A stretch of 50,023 nt of DNA from the NCBI GenBank assembly GCA_964629325.1, contig CAZVSC010000019.1:1-50023 (forward strand). The letters run 5' to 3'. Made by a program: the position numbers and the translations under genes. Shown piece by piece: positions 40,888-48,445 of the stretch (the stretch's first letter is position 1; the number at the start of each line of letters is the position of its first letter). This DNA comes from Eutrophocola sp964629325 (GTDB lineage: Bacteria; Pseudomonadota; Gammaproteobacteria; Pseudomonadales; Pseudohongiellaceae). The notes under the pieces were generated by a model, which saw only the letters and a program-made list of their open reading frames with translations, searched no databases and was not told the origin of the DNA.

Positions 40888-41778
40888 TCACTGCCCGGCT
40901 GGTGGCGGGCCCGGCGGTCTGCCCCGGCTGCAGCCCGGCGTCGTGCACACCGTCACCTCGTGAATGTAGCGGTTCATGCCGCCTTCCACCCGGAATGTCT
41001 GGCTGGCCGGCGTGCCGGAGTGATACGGCCCCAGTCCGGCATCGAGCCACGAAAAGCTGTGGAAAATGCTGACCGCGCCCACGGTTTCGTCGATCACGAA
41101 GCGGCGATTGCCTGTCCTGATCGGCTGCGGGAAGGCGCCCATGGTGCACATTTGCCCTTCCGGGTCTCTTGCTCCCGTGTAGATACGACCCTCTAACCGG
41201 GCACAGGGTGTGCCGTGCGGGACGGGCAGGAAGGGATCACCCCAGTTGTTGATATACGCTTCGGCCGCCGCCTTGAGAACGCCGCGCATGTCGCGCTGGT
41301 CTTCGGCAATGACGCCCCAGTCCTCAACCTGCGTTTGTGCAAGATGCGCATCCGCACCGAACACCCAGTCGCCTTCATCGGTGACCACCGACTCCATGAT
41401 GCTCACCGCATTGGCATCGTTCACTTCCATGCGGGTGTGAATGACATACGGATGCGCGTGGGTGGCTGCCACGAATTCAGTGAAGGTGGCGCACTCGGTG
41501 GTATCGAAGAAGCTGCGGGTAAAATCCGGCGTGATGGCCTGGGACAGCATGCCTTCGGCAATATTCACAGGCATATCGTTCTCGCCGTAATAGGCGCCGT
41601 CCGCCAGGGGCACCAGGGCCGCATTGCCCGACGTCTGTGCCTGAATATAAGTATCGGTCAATGCCTGCAGCGACGCGCGGGTGCAGGCAGCCGAAGCCCC
41701 TTCTGAAAAAGCAAAGGCCAGGCCCGCTAGGGCGATGGCCCCGCATTTAAGGGTGATGCGTGTGTTTTTTCTTGGCAT
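40888..41778 (-). CDS. Unrecognised secreted protein, possibly NTF2-like
   Basis: This is a 296-residue exported protein (signal GAIALAGLAFAFSEGASAA). ACTRASLQALTDTYIQAQTS begins a helical region resembling SnoaL/NTF2 proteins. NDMPVNIAEGMLSQAI, CATFTEFVAATHAHPYVIHT, YINNWGDPFLPVPHGTPCAR and IDETVGAVSIFHSFSWLDAG follow. Six Cys would form disulfides in the periplasm. Similar proteins are known in fungi and proteobacteria without assigned function, as far as I recall. AAGGGAAC lies before the ATG. It is the next gene downstream of G8 copy 3 on the same strand, but a terminator lies between them. Confidence 0.65.
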   Translation of the reverse strand: MPRKNTRITLKCGAIALAGLAFAFSEGASAACTRASLQALTDTYIQAQTSGNAALVPLADGAYYGENDMPVNIAEGMLSQAITPDFTRSFFDTTECATFTEFVAATHAHPYVIHTRMEVNDANAVSIMESVVTDEGDWVFGADAHLAQTQVEDWGVIAEDQRDMRGVLKAAAEAYINNWGDPFLPVPHGTPCARLEGRIYTGARDPEGQMCTMGAFPQPIRTGNRRFVIDETVGAVSIFHSFSWLDAGLGPYHSGTPASQTFRVEGGMNRYIHEVTVCTTPGCSRGRPPGPPPAGQ

Positions 41779-41826
41779 TGTTAGTTCCCTTGCTGGGTTT
41801 TCATATCATTGGCAAAGCGCTTGGAC

Positions 41827-41861
41827 AAAAAAAGGGGCAATCGAAAGACGTTGCCCCTTTT
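41827..41861 (-). terminator. Terminator of G8 copy 3
   Basis: AAAAGGGGCAA and TTGCCCCTTTT pair perfectly around a ten-base loop. Seven T follow on the minus strand. It begins about 15 bases after the copy 3 stop. Confidence 0.9.
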
Positions 41862-41875
41862 ATGACGCCTTGTTG

Positions 41876-44416
41876 TTAACGGCTGACGTTCACCATCACA
41901 CCGCCGCTGTGTCCACCAATGCCGCTGTCACCGGGCGACACCAGTTTCACCCACAGGGCATCGCCGGCGTTGTAGTACGCCGTGTCAGCGGCCTGGCGCA
42001 GCGCATCCAGGCTGGCCACTGCCGTGCCGGCATCCGCAGTCGTGAAGCCCGGAATCTCGAGGATCACCCACGCGCCTTCATCCATCTCAATGGCGTGCAG
42101 TTCCATTTCCGTGCGTTCGGTGGTGACCTTGAACTCCGTGTTGGCCAGAATATTGGTGCCCACCTGGATGCTGATTTCTTCTTCTACACCCGTGCGGCTA
42201 AGGATCACCGGTGGCAGGTCCATATAATTGCCCATGCCGGCACTGATGCGGCCAAAGGCCAGGCCACGACCGTTCACAAAGCTCATGCGCCCGACATCAC
42301 CCGTGCACAAGGCCGCGTTCCAGTCAGGATTGATTTCACAGGATTTATCGTCAGCGGCAATACTGTTATTAACGCCGTCATGGATGACCACGAAGGACGG
42401 TTTGCCCAGGCCCAGCGAGCCGTCGCGGTCACTGAAGACGGCGGTCTTGTAGGCCAGGCTGCCCGTATTCACATCGTTGCCCCATTTACGCTCCATCGGC
42501 GGGTAATACACCGGCTTGGCGTTCTCGAAGGTCACGTTCTCTACGGCATTGTTGGAGCTGGCGCCGAAGCTGGTGTACAACAGGTGGGAAATCGCGCCCG
42601 TCTTGCGGGTGGCATCGTCCTCGTAGTTGCGGAAGGTGGTGTTCATGACGTCATGCCGGTAGTCGTAGAACTCATAGCCGCGAATCGGGTAGTCCGGCAT
42701 GGTCGGCTTGGGGAAGGTGCGACCGTAGGCCTTCTCTTCCGGTGTTGACGGGTTGCCAACGTTCTCGGTGACGCCCACGAACAATGAATCGATCACCCGC
42801 GAGGAGTATTCGTGCGGTCCGCCGCCGGCAGCGTGGGTGAAGCCCATGGCGTTGTCCGCGAAGGTCACGTTCCTGAACAGGTGCAGGCTGCCGCGGCCCC
42901 AGACGCCGCCATTGCGGTTCTTGTACGTGGTGAGATCCTCGAACACGGTGACCAGCGGTTCGCTGTTCGGGTCACTGGGGTCGGCATAACCGGTATGCGA
43001 CGGGCCGGTGACGCCGAAGGTGTTATCGGGGTTGATATTGCGGTCGAACATGAAGCCGTCGTAGTTGGAGTGGGCGACGTTGCCGCGGAATTCACGGAAC
43101 TTCGTGCGGCGCGGCCAGGTGTTGAGACTGTCTTGCGAACCCTCGAAGGCGCCGTTGGGGTGCTCGCCCAATGACATCCAGAAGCCGTTCGCGTCGGTCC
43201 CCGCCGCTACATTGCCGATATAGGTGTTGTCCGGATTGGTGATCCAGTATGCCGCCACCGTGTTGTCCGAGGGCAGCAGCACATTCGGTGAACGCTGGCC
43301 ACGTGGGCCGATCGCCTGGCGCTCTTCGGTGTATTCGCCCGTCGCGGCGAGGTTGGTGGGCTCGCAGGGGTTGGTCGGGTGGCACTTCACCTGGATCGCC
43401 AGGTTGTTGATGAATTCGTTGCCGTGCTCGATGCCGTCTTCCATGAAGAAGCAGTGACCGACGATGTTGTAAGTGACGTTGTTCTCCACCCGCAGGTCAT
43501 TGGTGCCGTGCACGGTGACGCAGCGGTTGAAGGTGTCATGGATGGCCGCGTTCCTGATGTACTGCCCTTGGCCGCCATCGCCCACCAGGTGCCAGTGAAT
43601 CGGGTAGCGCGCCAGTTCCAGGTGCTGGCCCATGCGGTTGAGTTCCACGCCCTCGACATACATCTTGCTGGTCACCATGGCCATGATGTGGCCGCCGAAG
43701 CGTGACTCTGCCGCGTCTTCCGAGGCCTGGATCCTGATGTTGCGGGTCAGGAGGCCCACTTCACCGCGCTCGTCCACGCCATAGGTGATCCTGCCGAAAT
43801 GCATGTATTCAAGCGGCTCGGTCAGCGTGATGGTGTTGCCGCTGACGGCGGCGATGGTGCGACGTTCGGCCTGGCGTGGATCGAAATCCGTGGAGGCCAG
43901 TACGATCTCGTCACCGGCCACCCACTGACTGGCATCCAGCACCTCGATGGTGGTGGCGCCGGCCTCGGCGGTATTTGCCAGCTTGGTCCAGGCATTGGTG
44001 CGGTTGCCGTGCAGGTTCAGGGTGCCGCCCGAGAGCATGATGCCGCGGTCGCCCATGCCCATGAGCTGCTCGCCTTCATTGTTGTCGGTGAGGGTAATAG
44101 TCGCTTTATGCTGGAAGGGGTTGGCTTCGGTGCCGATCTGCAACTCGCCGAACACCATGATCCACTCGGTGGTGAGCGCCAGGTCAGACGCGTCAGCAAA
44201 GGTGAGTTTGCCGTTGATGGTGAGCCCGTCCAGCGCCGGCGGACTGACGTCAAGCAGCACCTCCTGGTCACTGGCTATCGTCACCTTGTCACCGGCGGCC
44301 GGGACCTGGTTGTTGGGCCAGGTCGCCGGGTCGGACCAGCGCAGGGACTGCGCCTGGGCAGTAATTCCTGTTAATACGAGAAATGACAGCAAAAACAAGC
44401 GAATGGATGTGCGCAT
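41876..44416 (-). CDS. CEMIP-like G8-domain beta-helix protein, copy 3
   Basis: This is an 846-residue secreted protein with the same architecture as copies 1 and 2. It has a signal peptide (FLLSFLVLTGITAQAQ), G8 domain (RWSDPATWPNNQVPAAGDKV), and beta-helix with RYPIHWHLVGD, CVTVHGTNDLRVENNVTYN, GHCFFMEDGIEHGN, YWITNPDNTYIGNVAAGTDA, GNVAHSNYDGFMFDRNINPD and YKNRNGGVWGRGS. It also has SSRVIDSLFVGVTENVGN and PDWNAALCTGDVGRM. The linker before the last sandwich is short and not Pro-rich, unlike copy 2, and the protein ends VMVNVSR. The ATG at 44416 follows GGGGGAAA. It has a private terminator. A transposase-type gene inserted just upstream separates it from the DUF6152 genes. Confidence 0.87.
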   Translation of the reverse strand: MRTSIRLFLLSFLVLTGITAQAQSLRWSDPATWPNNQVPAAGDKVTIASDQEVLLDVSPPALDGLTINGKLTFADASDLALTTEWIMVFGELQIGTEANPFQHKATITLTDNNEGEQLMGMGDRGIMLSGGTLNLHGNRTNAWTKLANTAEAGATTIEVLDASQWVAGDEIVLASTDFDPRQAERRTIAAVSGNTITLTEPLEYMHFGRITYGVDERGEVGLLTRNIRIQASEDAAESRFGGHIMAMVTSKMYVEGVELNRMGQHLELARYPIHWHLVGDGGQGQYIRNAAIHDTFNRCVTVHGTNDLRVENNVTYNIVGHCFFMEDGIEHGNEFINNLAIQVKCHPTNPCEPTNLAATGEYTEERQAIGPRGQRSPNVLLPSDNTVAAYWITNPDNTYIGNVAAGTDANGFWMSLGEHPNGAFEGSQDSLNTWPRRTKFREFRGNVAHSNYDGFMFDRNINPDNTFGVTGPSHTGYADPSDPNSEPLVTVFEDLTTYKNRNGGVWGRGSLHLFRNVTFADNAMGFTHAAGGGPHEYSSRVIDSLFVGVTENVGNPSTPEEKAYGRTFPKPTMPDYPIRGYEFYDYRHDVMNTTFRNYEDDATRKTGAISHLLYTSFGASSNNAVENVTFENAKPVYYPPMERKWGNDVNTGSLAYKTAVFSDRDGSLGLGKPSFVVIHDGVNNSIAADDKSCEINPDWNAALCTGDVGRMSFVNGRGLAFGRISAGMGNYMDLPPVILSRTGVEEEISIQVGTNILANTEFKVTTERTEMELHAIEMDEGAWVILEIPGFTTADAGTAVASLDALRQAADTAYYNAGDALWVKLVSPGDSGIGGHSGGVMVNVSR

Positions 44417-44470
44417 GGAATCAGATTTCCCCCTGATAGTCCGTGAATTTACCCCGCCAAACGGGCCACA

Positions 44471-44507
44471 GAGGATAGCATGATTTTTCGGCAAAAAACC
44501 CCGCCAG
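44471..44507 (-). promoter_or_regulatory. Conserved upstream element and candidate promoter, G8 copy 3
   Basis: It matches the element at 39420-39456 at 32 of 37 positions. On the minus strand an extended -10 (TG, one base, TATCCT) follows the core GATTTTTCGGCAAAA (plus reading). It lies 55-90 bases before the copy 3 start. Confidence 0.5.
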
Positions 44508-44521
44508 ACATGCGGCATTCT

Positions 44522-44541
44522 GGGGACAGTTGACTTAATTC
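44522..44541 (+). repeat. Left end of transposase element (inverted repeat)
   Basis: GGGGACAGTTGACTTAATTC matches the reverse complement of 45243-45262 at 18 of 20 positions. It overlaps the stop of the transposase gene. CTTAATTC-N2-TGCCC beginning at 44534 is also repeated directly at 45262. Confidence 0.7.
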
Positions 44542-45193
44542 AGTGCCCAGGCCCCGGTTTGCGCTTTTTCAACGTGCACCCGGTGAGCGTTTTCAGGGTC
44601 TCTATAAATTCCGCATCCCCGGCGGGCCGACCTGTCCTCGCGCATCCCCTGATGTTGTCGGTTGCCTCTTCCCTGTCAGCGGCAGCCAGGTAGTCCCGCC
44701 AACTGGTTACCCGCGCGAGCATGGGCTGAACCGAAACCACGGCATCGTCCCGGCCGTGCAGGTGCGCCCCGGTGCTGGACCAGGGCCAGTCCTCCGCCCG
44801 GTGGGTCAGTCCGGCGCGTACCGGGTTCAGTTCGGTATAACGAACCGCGGCGAGCAGGTGGCGCTCATCCATCACGCAGGAATGGAAACGTTCCTGCCAC
44901 AAATGGCCCCGCCACCGCCTTTCTAGGTTGATGCGCCGCGAGTAGCGCTGGTGAACGAAACGGAACAGGCGTGCCAGGCCGTCAATTTGCTGTGGCACAA
45001 CGACCAGGTGGACGTGGTTCGGCATGAGACAGTAGGCCCAGACGGCAACCCCGGTTTCCGTCCTGGCCTTTGCCAGCAATGACAGGTAGTCGCGGTAATC
45101 ATCGTCATGGAAGAAAGTCTTCATGCGGCGATTACCGCGCTGGGTGACGTGGTGCGGGTAACCCGGCACCACGAGTCTTGGCATCCTTGCCAT
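44540..45193 (-). CDS. REP-associated tyrosine transposase-like protein (Y1/HUH family)
   Basis: This is a 217-residue protein with the IS200/RAYT fold. The start MARMPRLVVPGYPHHVTQRG is the usual RAYT N-terminus. The HUH metal site is in MPNHVHLVVVP. The catalytic Tyr is likely in VRYTELNPVRAGL, with RWRGHLWQERFHSCVMD before it. All family landmarks are intact, so the gene appears functional. Such proteins cut single-stranded DNA at REP hairpins and are thought to spread REP sequences. It lies just upstream of G8 copy 3 and diverges from the DUF6152 genes. Confidence 0.9.
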   Translation of the reverse strand: MARMPRLVVPGYPHHVTQRGNRRMKTFFHDDDYRDYLSLLAKARTETGVAVWAYCLMPNHVHLVVVPQQIDGLARLFRFVHQRYSRRINLERRWRGHLWQERFHSCVMDERHLLAAVRYTELNPVRAGLTHRAEDWPWSSTGAHLHGRDDAVVSVQPMLARVTSWRDYLAAADREEATDNIRGCARTGRPAGDAEFIETLKTLTGCTLKKRKPGPGH

Positions 45194-45242
45194 GATCGAC
45201 TCCGGTGGGTCTGGTTGTGGTACCCAGCCTAGACCCGGTTTG

Positions 45243-45262
45243 GAAATAAGTAAACTGTCCCC
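45243..45262 (-). repeat. Right end of transposase element (inverted repeat)
   Basis: Read on the minus strand, GGGGACAGTTTACTTATTTC matches the left end at 18 of 20 positions. It lies about 50 bases upstream of the transposase start codon. Confidence 0.7.
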
Positions 45263-45375
45263 TTAATTCTATGCCCGCTGGCGCACTTCATCGGTTTTTC
45301 GCTATTATCACCAGAACGTTGTTCCTGCCCGGATGCCGCCATCCGGGTCGTTCTGTTCACCGGGGGGGTGACAGC

Positions 45376-46377
45376 ATGATGAGAATACCTGCCGCCATCG
45401 CAACCACCGTCTTCCTGGCCATGCCGTGCAGCCTGCCTGCCGTGGCCCATCATTCCCATACCTTCATCGATCGCGACGATGTGCGCGTGCTGCGCGGCAC
45501 CGTCACCCGCTACAGCTGGAGCATGCCCCACGTGTTCCTCAAGGTGGAAGCGCCGAACCTGGACGGCAAGCTGGTGGAATACAGCATCGAGATGAACCAC
45601 CCGGCGGCCATGAGCGAAATCGGCTGGAGCAGGGACACCTTCCAACCCGGCGATGTCGTCACCTGGGAAGGCGCCCATCACCGCGACAAGGCGCGCGCCT
45701 ACAGCTCGCTGAGCTGGATTGAAAAAGACGGCGTCAGGGTTGGCACCGATGCCCAGGCCGCAGCCCCGATTGCGCCGTCCACGGATTTCACCGGCCTGTG
45801 GGACAGGGCGCCGAACCAGCCCACCTACGCGCCGCCCACTGGCTGGCCGCTCAATGCCAGAGGCCAGGCCCTGGTGGACAATTTCAGTGAAGACCAGAAT
45901 CCGGTGCTTGCCTGCGGCGATCCCGGCCCACCCAAATCCATGACCCTGCCCTACTCCCATCAGATCACGCGGGTGGATGCCGATACCCTGGTCATCGGCC
46001 GCGACCTGCAGGAAGGCGAACGCGTGATCCACCTGGATCGTTCCGCCCCGCAGGGACCACCGACGAAGTTCGGCCAGTCGGTGGGCTGGTTTGAAGACGG
46101 CGACCTGGTGGTGGAAACCACCAACTTCAGCGCCGACACCTGGGGCAGCCACACCGGCATCGATTCCAGCGCCCAAAAGCACCTGCTGGAACGCTTCACC
46201 CTGGCCGACGACGGGCTGGCCATGCTGCTCACCATCACCCTTACCGACCCGGAGTACCTCAGCGAACCCGTAACCTTTACCCACCGCTGGGTGAAGGTGG
46301 CCGACCGCCCTCTCGTGCAGACCCCGTGCACGCAGGAGTCGGCGCAGTTGTGGATCGAGGCCGGATTCCATGAATGA
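45376..46377 (+). CDS. DUF6152 protein fused to a GxWxxGDLVVET beta module
   Basis: This is a 333-residue exported protein. After signal peptide ATTVFLAMPCSLPAVA comes HHSHTFIDRDDVRVLRGTVT, the DUF6152 domain (to about residue 125), with YSWSMPHVFLKVE and GDVVTWEGAHHRDKAR. The C-terminal domain has QSVGWFEDGDLVVETTNFSA, HLLERFTLADDGLAMLL and DPEYLSEPVTFTHRW, and two closing Cys. It has the same two-domain order as the protein at 30546-31592 but is clearly diverged. The function is unknown. Two adjacent ATG codons (45376 and 45379) follow a G-rich ribosome site; the first is used here. It leads a three-gene plus-strand run. Confidence 0.82.
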   Translation: MMRIPAAIATTVFLAMPCSLPAVAHHSHTFIDRDDVRVLRGTVTRYSWSMPHVFLKVEAPNLDGKLVEYSIEMNHPAAMSEIGWSRDTFQPGDVVTWEGAHHRDKARAYSSLSWIEKDGVRVGTDAQAAAPIAPSTDFTGLWDRAPNQPTYAPPTGWPLNARGQALVDNFSEDQNPVLACGDPGPPKSMTLPYSHQITRVDADTLVIGRDLQEGERVIHLDRSAPQGPPTKFGQSVGWFEDGDLVVETTNFSADTWGSHTGIDSSAQKHLLERFTLADDGLAMLLTITLTDPEYLSEPVTFTHRWVKVADRPLVQTPCTQESAQLWIEAGFHE

Positions 46378-46418
46378 CCACAAGGCAGGACTTGCCCATT
46401 AACAGTACGGAGTTTGCT

Positions 46419-46853
46419 ATGAAAGCAGTAATAACCAGTGCCCTTGTCGCCATCGTTGCCAGCGTGCTCACCACCTGGTCCATGGGCGGCAACGGCGATA
46501 TGAATGACAGCGCGCAGGTGGTCGAGTTAACGCCACCGGAAATCGACTATGACCAGATCCTGGCTCAGCTGGATGTGGTTGACCTGAGCATCAGCCCCGA
46601 GCCCGAGGCGGCGGCATGGATCCGGCTCAATTCCGGTACGGCACAGTCGGAGCAGAAGATCCTGGCACCTATTGCCAATTCCGCTTGCTTCCTCACCCAT
46701 GTGGAGATTCGCGGCATCCAGAGCGCTGCCGACCACAACGCCTGTACCATCACCGCGGATGACTTCACCGGCTACTGGCAGATCAATGCCACCACCGGCG
46801 AAGGCACCCAGTCCGAACTTTACTGCAACGCCCGCTGCGTTGTCTGGGAATAG
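46419..46853 (+). CDS. Small exported protein of unknown function
   Basis: This 144-residue protein has a hydrophobic N-terminus (VITSALVAIVASVLTTWS) acting as signal or anchor. A short acidic segment follows, then a domain with four Cys in pairs (SACFLTHVEIRG, NACTITADDF, LYCNARCVVWE) that could form two disulfides. I do not recognise the family. The ATG at 46419 has GGAG upstream and begins the signal peptide. An earlier ATG at 46374 overlaps the preceding stop (ATGA) but would add a non-hydrophobic leader. It lies between two DUF6152 genes, so it probably acts with them. Confidence 0.65.
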   Translation: MKAVITSALVAIVASVLTTWSMGGNGDMNDSAQVVELTPPEIDYDQILAQLDVVDLSISPEPEAAAWIRLNSGTAQSEQKILAPIANSACFLTHVEIRGIQSAADHNACTITADDFTGYWQINATTGEGTQSELYCNARCVVWE

Positions 46854-46871
46854 GCCCAACAGGAGATCATC

Positions 46872-47435
46872 ATGAAACCATTCCTCTTGCTTGCTTCTTT
46901 CATCACAACGGCATTGCTGTGCACCAGCACGCTGTTTGCACACCACAGCTCGACGGCGCAGTTCGGCGAATTCGGCTCCAACACGAAAACGTTCGAAGGC
47001 ACCATCGTGGGTATCAAGTGGGGCAATCCGCACATCACCATGGACGTGGAGATCACCGGCGGCGACCTGGAACCCGGGTCCAAGTGGCGCCTGCTAAGCC
47101 ATCCCACCGGTGTGCAGGAAGCCTACGGATTTTCCAAGGAGGAGTTCAACGTGGGCGACACCATCAAGATCATTGGCTGGCTTGGGCTGCGCAACCAGCC
47201 GGTATTCTGGCCGCGCGCCATCCAGGTCAACGACGGCCCGCTGAAGTCCAACCTGCGCTTTACCGACATGATCGATATCGCCAACGGCACCTTCGAGGCC
47301 ATGGGTATCCAGCCATCAGCCAACCTGAATGGTTCATCCCCCGCCCGCGCCGGTGAAGGGGTGGCCGCCAGGCTGGCGGAAATGGGTTTGCTGGATGCCG
47401 ACGGCAATGTCATCTGGCCGCCGCCCGCGAATTAA
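46872..47435 (+). CDS. DUF6152 family protein (single domain)
   Basis: This is a 187-residue exported protein (signal LASFITTALLCTSTLFA). HHSSTAQFGEFGSNTKTFEG opens the DUF6152 domain, followed by VGIKWGNPHITMDVEI, EFNVGDTIKIIGWLGLRN and FWPRAIQVNDG. It has only the N-terminal type of domain seen in the two fusion proteins; the remainder is a short unstructured tail (SPARAGEGVAARLAEMG). The conserved HH right after the signal cleavage site suggests metal binding by the mature N-terminus. AGGAGA lies before the ATG, 18 bases after the previous stop. It is the last gene of the run. Confidence 0.83.
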   Translation: MKPFLLLASFITTALLCTSTLFAHHSSTAQFGEFGSNTKTFEGTIVGIKWGNPHITMDVEITGGDLEPGSKWRLLSHPTGVQEAYGFSKEEFNVGDTIKIIGWLGLRNQPVFWPRAIQVNDGPLKSNLRFTDMIDIANGTFEAMGIQPSANLNGSSPARAGEGVAARLAEMGLLDADGNVIWPPPAN

Positions 47436-47473
47436 TCAATGGGGTTAATCAAAGGGATCAGGGTGATTTGATT

Positions 47474-48331
47474 TCAAGCCTGCGTTTCCGCGTCTTTCAG
47501 GCGTTCCTGGCGGGCTTGCTCTTCGGCAATGGCGGCATCGATTTCCAGCAGCACGCCATCCACATCCGCTGCCTGTGTGCTGTCAATAAAGGTCCCCGTT
47601 AACGCGATCTCCGGATGCAGGTCGCCGTCTTCGAAGAGTTTCCAGATTTCGCTGGCGTACCGTGTGTTTAACAGCTCAGGTGCAAACTGGCCGTAAAAGC
47701 GGCTTATCTTGTTAACGTCCCGCTCCAGCATGAAGCGGGCGTTGTTGTTGGCCGCCGCATCCACCGCCTGGGGCAGGTCGATGATGACCGGGCCGCTGGC
47801 ATCCACCAGTATATTGAATTCCGACAAGTCACCATGCACCAGCCCGGCACACAGCATGCGTACGACAAAGCGGATAACCTCGGCATGCCCCGCCAGCGCC
47901 TCTTCGGCCGACATGAATACCTCGCTCAGGCGGGGCGCCACAGCGCCGTCGCTGTCCGTAACCAGTTCCATTAACAGGACGCCGTCGATACAGGCGAAAG
48001 GTCGGGGAACCCGCACTCCGGCATCGGCAAGCCGGGTCAGCGCATCCAGTTCCGCGGTATGCCAGACCTGCTCCTGCTGGTCACGGCCGTATTTCGAGCC
48101 TTTGTCCATCGCCCGCGCACGACGACTGTTACGCGTCTTGCGGCCTTCCCGGTACAGCACGGCCTGTTTGAAGCTGCGTTTTTCCGCAGCCTTGTAAACT
48201 TTCGCGCAGAGCATGTCGTCATTGCGGCGAACGACAAACACATCCGCCTCCTTGCCGCTCATCAGCCTGCTGGTGACGTCGTCAATGAGCCCTTCTTCGA
48301 TCAGGGGTTGGAGGCGTGCCGGAATTTTCAT
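47474..48331 (-). CDS. RIO1-family serine protein kinase
   Basis: This is a 285-residue cytoplasmic kinase of the RIO type. The nucleotide loop is MSGKEADVFVVRR. The Lys of AKVYKAAEKRSFKQ is the ATP-binding lysine. LVHGDLSEFNILVD is the catalytic loop (Asp and Asn) and VIIDLPQAVD replaces the DFG motif, as in RIO proteins. HGD-LSEFN and IDLPQ are diagnostic. Bacterial RIO kinases are poorly studied; the archaeal and eukaryotic ones act in ribosome maturation. The ATG at 48331 with AAGG upstream is preferred; the longer frame adds a leader antisense to nothing known. It lies between the DUF6152 genes and G8 copy 4. Confidence 0.87.
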   Translation of the reverse strand: MKIPARLQPLIEEGLIDDVTSRLMSGKEADVFVVRRNDDMLCAKVYKAAEKRSFKQAVLYREGRKTRNSRRARAMDKGSKYGRDQQEQVWHTAELDALTRLADAGVRVPRPFACIDGVLLMELVTDSDGAVAPRLSEVFMSAEEALAGHAEVIRFVVRMLCAGLVHGDLSEFNILVDASGPVIIDLPQAVDAAANNNARFMLERDVNKISRFYGQFAPELLNTRYASEIWKLFEDGDLHPEIALTGTFIDSTQAADVDGVLLEIDAAIAEEQARQERLKDAETQA

Positions 48332-48399
48332 GGCGCCTTTGTACAGGACTTTTCCCGGGGAAGATAGGGGCAGGACAGGATTAACGGGGGCGTAATAAA

Positions 48400-48421
48400 C
48401 CCCCGGCATGAATGCCGGGGG
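48400..48421 (-). terminator. Terminator of G8 copy 4
   Basis: CCCCCGGCAT pairs perfectly with ATGCCGGGGG around a two-base loop. On the minus strand it is followed by TTTATTA. It starts about 25 bases after the copy 4 stop. Confidence 0.75.
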
Positions 48422-48445
48422 CTTGGTAAGCAGGTGCGACCCGGC

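Larger units (their letters stand above)
44522..45262 (-). mobile_element. RAYT-type single-gene element bounded by inverted repeats
   Basis: The span from the left to the right 20-base inverted repeat contains only the Y1/HUH transposase-like gene. RAYT genes are normally domesticated and flanked by REP sequences, not by long terminal repeats. I found no further copies of these ends in the window. Whether it is mobile cannot be judged. Confidence 0.55.

Noticed and set aside
46374..46418. Start of the small protein gene at the ATGA overlap with the preceding stop.
   Set aside because: The overlap looks like translational coupling, but the later ATG has GGAG and begins the hydrophobic signal.
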